Both the position numbers and the translations under genes were made by a program. Positions 7,039 through 11,120 of a DNA stretch of 11,120 bases are shown here, in pieces. Source of the stretch: JBBSEZ01 sp038239195 (lineage in GTDB: Bacteria; Planctomycetota; Planctomycetia; Gemmatales; Gemmataceae); NCBI GenBank assembly GCA_038239195.1, contig JBBSEZ010000337.1, positions 1 through 11,120 of the forward strand, in the 5' to 3' direction. The notes beneath the pieces are model-generated. The model saw only the letters and a program-made list of their open reading frames with translations, was not told the DNA's origin and did not search any database. Positions within the stretch are counted from its first letter, which is position 1; each line of letters opens with the position of its first letter.

Positions 7039-7460
7039 CGCAGGAACTGCGCAACCCGCGCGCGGGCACCTATACGGTGTCGCTCCACGTTTGTGGGGGC
7101 GGCAGCGCTGCCGACTACCGCACCTTCCTGAGCCACTTCACCTGCCGGCTGGTGCTGTTCGGTTACCGCGACCTGGGGAAGGACGTGAGGATGGGGATGC
7201 GCGAGTTTGCTTCGGTCGCGCTTCGACCGGCGTTCGCGGAGCGGCCGAGCGGCTACGAGAACGCTACGCTGAGCTGCAAGCTCCGCAGCCAGGACGGCGG
7301 GGCCGCCGAGATTGAGATGGGCGTTGGCGTGGCGGTCGTCGTGGAGAAAACGGCGCCGGGCGATCTGGTCGTGCCGGCAGGAGCGCGGGCGTTTCTACGC
7401 ATCGACGACGTCGCGGTAGGGTTCGTCCCACGGCCTCGCAAGGACGACGTGACTGTGTAA
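7032..7460 (+). CDS. C-terminal fragment of the DUF1501 protein (out of frame)
   Basis: This 142-residue open frame (first ATG at 7032) is most probably not a separate gene. Reading the same frame back to 6933 gives a smooth continuation, AAALPRTGNRHAALGYGLAG, of the preceding protein. No Shine-Dalgarno site precedes ATG 7032, which overlaps the end of the upstream frame by 7 bases. The content is beta-rich with alternating hydrophobics (GTYTVSLHVCGGG, then ARAFLRIDDVAVGFVPRP near the end). This suits a jelly-roll or carbohydrate-binding-like module appended to DUF1501; the fold is inference. It is listed separately so that both frames are recorded. Confidence 0.7.
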   Translation: MLTQELRNPRAGTYTVSLHVCGGGSAADYRTFLSHFTCRLVLFGYRDLGKDVRMGMREFASVALRPAFAERPSGYENATLSCKLRSQDGGAAEIEMGVGVAVVVEKTAPGDLVVPAGARAFLRIDDVAVGFVPRPRKDDVTV

Positions 7461-7471
7461 GGGGCCCCTCG

Positions 7472-7501
7472 CTTGGGAAGGCGCAGTGCCGCGCCCCCAA
7501 G
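7472..7501 (+). terminator. Bulged 11-bp hairpin after the DUF1501 gene
   Basis: CTTGGG (7472-7477) pairs with CCCAAG (7496-7501), and GGCGC (7480-7484) pairs with GCGCC (7491-7495). There is a two-base AA bulge and the loop is AGTGCC. It starts 12 bases after the stop at 7460. There is no U-tract behind it, so if it terminates it is not of the classical intrinsic type, or it protects the 3' end of the mRNA. Confidence 0.5.
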
Positions 7502-7551
7502 AACGCGCCTCTCCGGATGCGGCCGCGTTCAAAACGATTTTCAAAATGCCC

Positions 7552-7569
7552 TGGGAAGGCGCCTCCCCA
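7552..7569. repeat. Palindrome sharing 11 bases with the preceding hairpin
   Basis: TGGGAAGGCGCCTCCCCA is self-complementary apart from one A/C mismatch pair. Its first 11 bases, TGGGAAGGCGC, repeat those at 7474-7484 exactly. It could be a second half of a dispersed stem-loop element or an operator. The remaining spacer, 7570-7750, shows no further gene or clear promoter. Confidence 0.4.
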
Positions 7570-7750
7570 AGCCGTGACGTTCCCCCTCAGGCTGGATAGG
7601 CAGGCCGCCTGTCGAACAAGGGCGAGAACCAATCCCGGGCGCGGGCCTCTCTTATCGAGGACGGCCCTCGCCCCGAGAAGGAGCACGATAGACAACGGCC
7701 GCCCACCATCGTACCATCACCGTTCGGGACGCACACCGGGCGAGGGCCGC

Positions 7751-9148
7751 ATGAACGAACCACCCGCCGACGCGCTGACCGACGCCGATCTCGCCGCCTG
7801 CGCCCGCGTGCTGGGCGCGCTGGCCCGCCGCCCCGAGTTGGCCGACGCCACCGATCCGCGCTACGGCGAGCTGGGCGAACTGTCCGCCCGCCTGCTCCGC
7901 GCCCGCCGCGACCACGTCCGGCGCGAGGCCAGGGAACGCGACCGGGAGGTCCTCGACGGCGCCGCCATCCGCAGCCCTGTCTCCCCCCCCGCGCTCCCCG
8001 GGCCTGCCCCACTCCTGCCCGCGCTTGCCGAGCCGCGCACCTGCTACGTCTGCAAGGCGCTCTACGCGCGGCGCCACCCCTTCTACGCGTGCCTGTGCCC
8101 CGCCTGCGGCGACTTCAACTTCGCCCGGCGCCAGCAAACCGCCGACCTGAGCGGGCGCGTCGCCCTCCTCACCGGGGCCCGCGTCAAGATCGGCTATCAC
8201 CTCGGCTTGATGCTCCTCCGGGCCGGCGCCGCCGTGATCGCCACCACGCGCTTCCCCCGCGACGCCGCCCGCCGCTACGCCGCCGAGCCCGACTTCGCCG
8301 CGTGGAGCGATCGCCTGCGCATCCACGCCATCGACCTGCGCCATCTCCCCGCCGTCGAGCAGTTCGGCGCCAGCCTGCGCGACGCGCTCGACCGCCTCGA
8401 CGTCGTCATCAACAACGCCGCCCAGACCGTGCGCCGGCCGCCCGCCTTCTACCGTCACCTGCTCGACGGCGAGGGCGTCGATCTCCTGCCCCGCGCCCAA
8501 GGGCTCCTCGCCCCACCAGCCGCTCCTGCCGAAGCGCCCACGTGGGGCCCCTTACCGGCCTTGTTGTCGCAGTTCCCCCTCTTGCCCGGCGAGGACGGCC
8601 AGGACGGCGCCCACTTCCCGCCCGGCGCCTACGATGGCGACGGGCAGCAGATCGACCTGCGCGGCCGCAATAGCTGGGCGCTCGAGCTTGGGGAGGTGGA
8701 GCTGGGCGAGCTGTTGGAGGTGCATGCGGTCAACTGCCTGGCGCCGTTCGTACTGCTGCGCCAACTCGAACCGCTCCTGCTGCGCCACCCGGAGCGAGCG
8801 AAGTACGTGGTCAACGTCTCGGCGATGGAAGGGCACTTCAACGGGGGGTACAAGACCGGCCGCCACCCGCACACGAACATGGCCAAGGCGGCCCTCAACA
8901 TGCTGACGCGCACCTCGGCGGGGCGCTACGCCAAGCGCGGCATCTACGTGAACAGCGTCGATACCGGCTGGGTGACCAACGAGGCCCCGCACCCAACGGC
9001 GACGCGCATGGCCGACGAGGGCTTCCGCGAACCGCTCGACAGCATCGATGGGGCGGCGCGAGTGCTCGACCCGGTGTTCGTCGGCGTCCGCACCGGCACC
9101 AACGAGTTCGGCAAGTTCTGGAAAGATTACCGCCCCATCGCGTGGTGA
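7751..9148 (+). CDS. Atypical short-chain dehydrogenase/reductase with N-terminal Cys4 knuckle
   Basis: The 465-residue protein has a helical charged N-terminus (1-70), a Pro-rich linker, and a putative zinc knuckle C98-x2-C101 / C116-x2-C119. A Rossmann SDR domain follows. Visible SDR marks are LLTGARVKIGYHLGL (139-153), VVINNAAQ (218-225), the helix-E Asn in HAVNCLAPF (N328), VNVSAMEG (S357) and NMAKAALNM with K379. Two features are odd. The Tyr of YxxxK is replaced by Thr375, and the first glycine of the TGxxxGxG loop is Lys. The NNAA-to-Asn spacing is about 80 residues longer than in classical SDRs. I believe a conserved HPHTNMAKAAL-type family exists, from memory, so the change may be family-wide rather than decay. 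ATG at 7751 has GAGGG (7742-7746) 4 bases upstream; an open extension upstream looks non-coding. The substrate is unknown. Confidence 0.88.
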   Translation: MNEPPADALTDADLAACARVLGALARRPELADATDPRYGELGELSARLLRARRDHVRREARERDREVLDGAAIRSPVSPPALPGPAPLLPALAEPRTCYVCKALYARRHPFYACLCPACGDFNFARRQQTADLSGRVALLTGARVKIGYHLGLMLLRAGAAVIATTRFPRDAARRYAAEPDFAAWSDRLRIHAIDLRHLPAVEQFGASLRDALDRLDVVINNAAQTVRRPPAFYRHLLDGEGVDLLPRAQGLLAPPAAPAEAPTWGPLPALLSQFPLLPGEDGQDGAHFPPGAYDGDGQQIDLRGRNSWALELGEVELGELLEVHAVNCLAPFVLLRQLEPLLLRHPERAKYVVNVSAMEGHFNGGYKTGRHPHTNMAKAALNMLTRTSAGRYAKRGIYVNSVDTGWVTNEAPHPTATRMADEGFREPLDSIDGAARVLDPVFVGVRTGTNEFGKFWKDYRPIAW

Positions 9149-9157
9149 GGAGGAGCC

Positions 9158-10384
9158 ATGGGTGAACAACACGCCTTTGACACCACGTGTCACGTCGGCC
9201 CCGTGATGGCATCCTGCGACCCAGCCGAGCTGGGCCCGCTGCTGCGCCATCTCGAAGAAGGGGGCCTCCCGACCGAGCCGCTGGCGTTCCCACGCGGGAC
9301 GCTCCTGCCCGACGGCCGGCTCGACCTGTGCAAGCAGGCCATCGGCCCGGAGGGGGCCAGCGCCGTCGCCAAGGCGCTTCGCCGCTGCCCCCACGTCCAG
9401 CACGTGCTGATGGGCGCCGACGGCATTGGCGACGCCGGCGCCCGCGCCCTGGCAGGGCTCGCGTCGGTCCACGACGGGCTCCGCACCGTCTACCTCGGCT
9501 GCAACTTCATCACCGCCGAGGGCGCGGTCGCCCTGGCCGAGTCGCTGCGCGAGCACCCTGGCATCAAGGGGCTGTGGCTCAAGCGCAACCCACTCGGCGT
9601 CGAGGGGGCCCGCGCCGTCGCCAAGCTTCTCGGCCACAACCGCAGCCTGCGCACGCTCGACCTCGTCAACACCGACCTTGGCCCCGAAGGCGTGCGGTTG
9701 GTCGCCGAGGCGCTCCTGCGCGGCAGCGCGCCGGTGGAGCGCCTCTACCTGTGCGGCAACCGGCTCGGGCCGCGCGAAGGGGAGCTCCTGGCCGACGTGC
9801 TGCGCCGCAACGCCACGCTGCGCCACCTCTACCTGAGCGTCAACCGACTGGGCGACAGCGGGGCGGTAGCGCTGGCGGAAGGGCTGCGCGCCAACCGCAC
9901 CTTGCGGACCTTGAGCGTGGCGAGCAACGGCCTGGGCCCGGAGGGCGCCGCGGCGCTGGCCGACGGTCTGCGCGACCATCCCGCCCTCGAAGTGCTCGAA
10001 CTGGGGCACGTGCCCTCGACGGAGGTGCTGGGCGAACGGCCCAACCGCATCGGCGACGCCGGCGCGGCGGCACTGGCCGAGTTGCTCCGCCACGGCCCGC
10101 CCCTGCGCCATCTCGACCTGGCGCGCAACGGCGTCGGCGAAGGCGCCGACGTGCTGCTCGACGCGCTCGCCAACAATCGCATGCTGACGACGCTGCGCCT
10201 CGGCAAGGGCGTGCCGCCAGCGACAAGGCAACGTCTCCGCGCGGTGCTGGAGCGCAATCGGGCGGAGCGCAGCGCCAACGAAGCCGAGCCGGACGTGGAG
10301 GCGGTGCGCAGCGTCTACCGCACGGCGCGGCCCGCGCTCCGAGAGGCGGAGCAGGCGCCGGAAAATGTGGTGTACCTTCCGTAG
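9158..10384 (+). CDS. Leucine-rich-repeat protein, RNase-inhibitor type
   Basis: The 408-residue protein has no signal peptide or membrane segment, so it is probably cytoplasmic. About ten repeats run from residue ~54 to ~345. They follow the RI-type 28-residue pattern LRxLxLxxNxLGxEGAxALAExLRxxxx, with repeat starts at L108, I136, L164, V193, L221, L249, L277, L316 and L343. The 277 repeat carries an 11-residue insertion (around HVPSTEVLGERP). The N-terminal ~50 residues form a non-repeat cap. The C-terminus (350-408) is helical and highly charged. Such proteins are protein-binding horseshoes; the partner is unknown. The gene starts 9 bases after the SDR stop, with GGAGGAG between, so the two are almost certainly co-transcribed and probably translationally coupled. 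Confidence 0.92.
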   Translation: MGEQHAFDTTCHVGPVMASCDPAELGPLLRHLEEGGLPTEPLAFPRGTLLPDGRLDLCKQAIGPEGASAVAKALRRCPHVQHVLMGADGIGDAGARALAGLASVHDGLRTVYLGCNFITAEGAVALAESLREHPGIKGLWLKRNPLGVEGARAVAKLLGHNRSLRTLDLVNTDLGPEGVRLVAEALLRGSAPVERLYLCGNRLGPREGELLADVLRRNATLRHLYLSVNRLGDSGAVALAEGLRANRTLRTLSVASNGLGPEGAAALADGLRDHPALEVLELGHVPSTEVLGERPNRIGDAGAAALAELLRHGPPLRHLDLARNGVGEGADVLLDALANNRMLTTLRLGKGVPPATRQRLRAVLERNRAERSANEAEPDVEAVRSVYRTARPALREAEQAPENVVYLP

Positions 10385-10435
10385 CCGCTTGAGGCGACCG
10401 CAGAATTCTCGTCTCTCGCCTGAAACGAGGATGCC

Positions 10436-11008
10436 ATGCCGCTGTTGCCGTTGGAGCCGTTCGTTTTCCCGGAGGACCTGCTCGGGGCCCCTCCCACTCC
10501 GCTGGCGGAGGGGAAGTGGTGGGTGGTCCACGCCCGACCGCGGACGGAAAAGGCCCTGGCCCGCAAGTTGCACGGCGCGCAGGTGAGCTTCTTCCTCCCC
10601 CTCCACCGCAAGGAATGGCGCACGCGAGGGCGCGCGCTGTCGTCCTACGCCCCGCTGTTTCCGGGCTACCTTTTCCTGCGCGGCGACGACCGGGCGCGAA
10701 GCACCGCGCTGCACACCAACCAGGTCGCGCAGTTACTCCCCGTGCCCGACGGCGAGGAGCTCCACGCCGACCTCCGCCGCGTCTACCAGGTGATGCAGAG
10801 CGAGGCCGCCCTGCGGCCCGAGGACCGCTTGCGGCCCGGAACGCCCGTGCGGATCGTCGAGGGGGCCATGACGGGGCTCGAGGGCAAGGTGTTGCGCCGC
10901 GGCGGGCGCTTGCGCTTCGTGGTTCAGGTGACGTTTCTCCAGCGCGGCGTGTCGGTGGAGGTGGAGAGCTGGATGATCCAACCGCTGGACTCGACCGTTT
11001 CTGGGTAG
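10436..11008 (+). CDS. NusG/RfaH-like transcription elongation factor (specialised NusG paralogue)
   Basis: This 190-residue protein has an N-terminal NGN domain from KWWVVHARPRTEKALARKL (27-45) through SFFLPLHRKEW (51-61) and PLFPGYLFLRGD (73-84). A linker follows, then a C-terminal KOW domain, GTPVRIVEGAMTGLEGKVLR (135-154) to about 183. NusG homologues bind the RNA polymerase clamp and affect pausing and termination. Specialised paralogues of the RfaH/LoaP/UpxY type act on long polysaccharide or secondary-metabolite operons. The loop GAMTGLEG and an extra 26-residue N-terminus make it unlike housekeeping NusG, and no secE or rplK neighbours are present. ATG at 10436 has GAGG (10427-10430) 5 bases upstream. 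It lies 51 bases after the LRR gene, possibly in the same transcript. What it acts on is outside the window. Confidence 0.88.
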   Translation: MPLLPLEPFVFPEDLLGAPPTPLAEGKWWVVHARPRTEKALARKLHGAQVSFFLPLHRKEWRTRGRALSSYAPLFPGYLFLRGDDRARSTALHTNQVAQLLPVPDGEELHADLRRVYQVMQSEAALRPEDRLRPGTPVRIVEGAMTGLEGKVLRRGGRLRFVVQVTFLQRGVSVEVESWMIQPLDSTVSG

Positions 11009-11120
11009 CGCGAATGGCGAGCCGCCGGGGTTATGGCGGGGGGACCCGCCCGCCGCGGAAATGCGGGGGGGGGGCCCACCCCCCGGGCGGGGGGGCGAAA
11101 TGCGGTTCACCGGGGGGGGG
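11009..11120. other. G/C homopolymer-rich terminal tail, probably low-quality sequence
   Basis: There are several runs of 6-10 G or C within about 80 bases, and GAAATGCGG occurs twice (11058-11066, 11097-11105) between the runs. No gene is seen. The start, GGCGAGCCGCCGGGG (from 11017), could be the left arm of an intergenic stem-loop. The rest looks like sequencing or assembly degradation near a contig end. Confidence 0.5.

Noticed and set aside
5151..7472. AAGGGGCCCCTCGC occurring at both 5151-5164 and 7459-7472
   Set aside because: A 14-base GC-only-type match is expected by chance in GC-rich sequence of this length, and the flanks differ. It is not called a repeat family.
7517..7750. Upstream open extension of the SDR protein
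   Set aside because: The 78 extra residues are Arg/Pro-rich, lie over the stem-loop region and lack a ribosome site. ATG 7751 is the better start.
8552..10714. A 720-residue open frame on the minus strand opposite the SDR, LRR and NusG genes
   Set aside because: Its protein is low-complexity Ala/Gln/Arg/Val sequence with a repeat rhythm that mirrors the LRR codons on the other strand. The plus-strand genes have family motifs and ribosome sites, so this is a GC-rich shadow.

Overview
This is a GC-rich bacterial window, most likely from a planctomycete of the Gemmata type and possibly a metagenome contig. The taxon is inferred from a Tat-exported DUF1501 protein with an extra C-terminal domain, a secreted esterase-like protein, an RNase-inhibitor-type leucine-rich-repeat protein, a NusG paralogue and a dispersed 'ccacagatgaacacagatgaacac'-type intergenic repeat (split here as two ACAGATGAAC units). 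No rRNA, tRNA, CRISPR array, transposase or phage gene was found.

Layout from left to right. Bases 1-51 hold no gene. A minus-strand acetolactate synthase large subunit (ilvB, 52-1806) is divergent from a plus-strand creatininase-family amidohydrolase (2186-3061). The 379 bases between them carry a nested inverted-repeat element (1927-2128) that reaches close to the promoter regions of both genes. Next on the plus strand is a small isoprenylcysteine-methyltransferase-like membrane protein (3196-3828) with its own sigma70-like promoter. It converges on a minus-strand secreted alpha/beta-hydrolase (4136-5128). The 307-base convergent gap holds no gene I can defend, but it may hold a decayed ORF or a dispersed repeat. 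The esterase is divergent from a DUF1501 gene starting at 5320. A strong perfect hairpin lies in the esterase leader, and a TATACT box lies in front of the DUF1501 gene.

The DUF1501 gene is broken by an apparent one-base loss in a GGGG run at 6930-6933. Its C-terminal domain continues in the next frame to 7460, and restoring one G would give one 713-residue protein. A bulged 11-bp hairpin 12 bases after its end looks like a terminator. A second plus-strand unit follows: an atypical short-chain dehydrogenase with an N-terminal four-cysteine knuckle and no Tyr in the usual active-site position (7751-9148), an LRR protein only 9 bases downstream (9158-10384), and a NusG/RfaH-like specialised elongation factor (10436-11008). 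The last ~100 bases are an abnormal G/C homopolymer-rich tail that is probably unreliable sequence.

The genes do not form one obvious pathway. IlvB belongs to branched-chain amino-acid synthesis, and the secreted esterase and DUF1501 proteins fit planctomycete envelope or extracellular functions. The best candidate for something undescribed is the tightly coupled SDR-LRR pair. The NusG paralogue hints that a long specialised operon, such as one for surface polysaccharide, may start just beyond the right edge. That last point is inference only.
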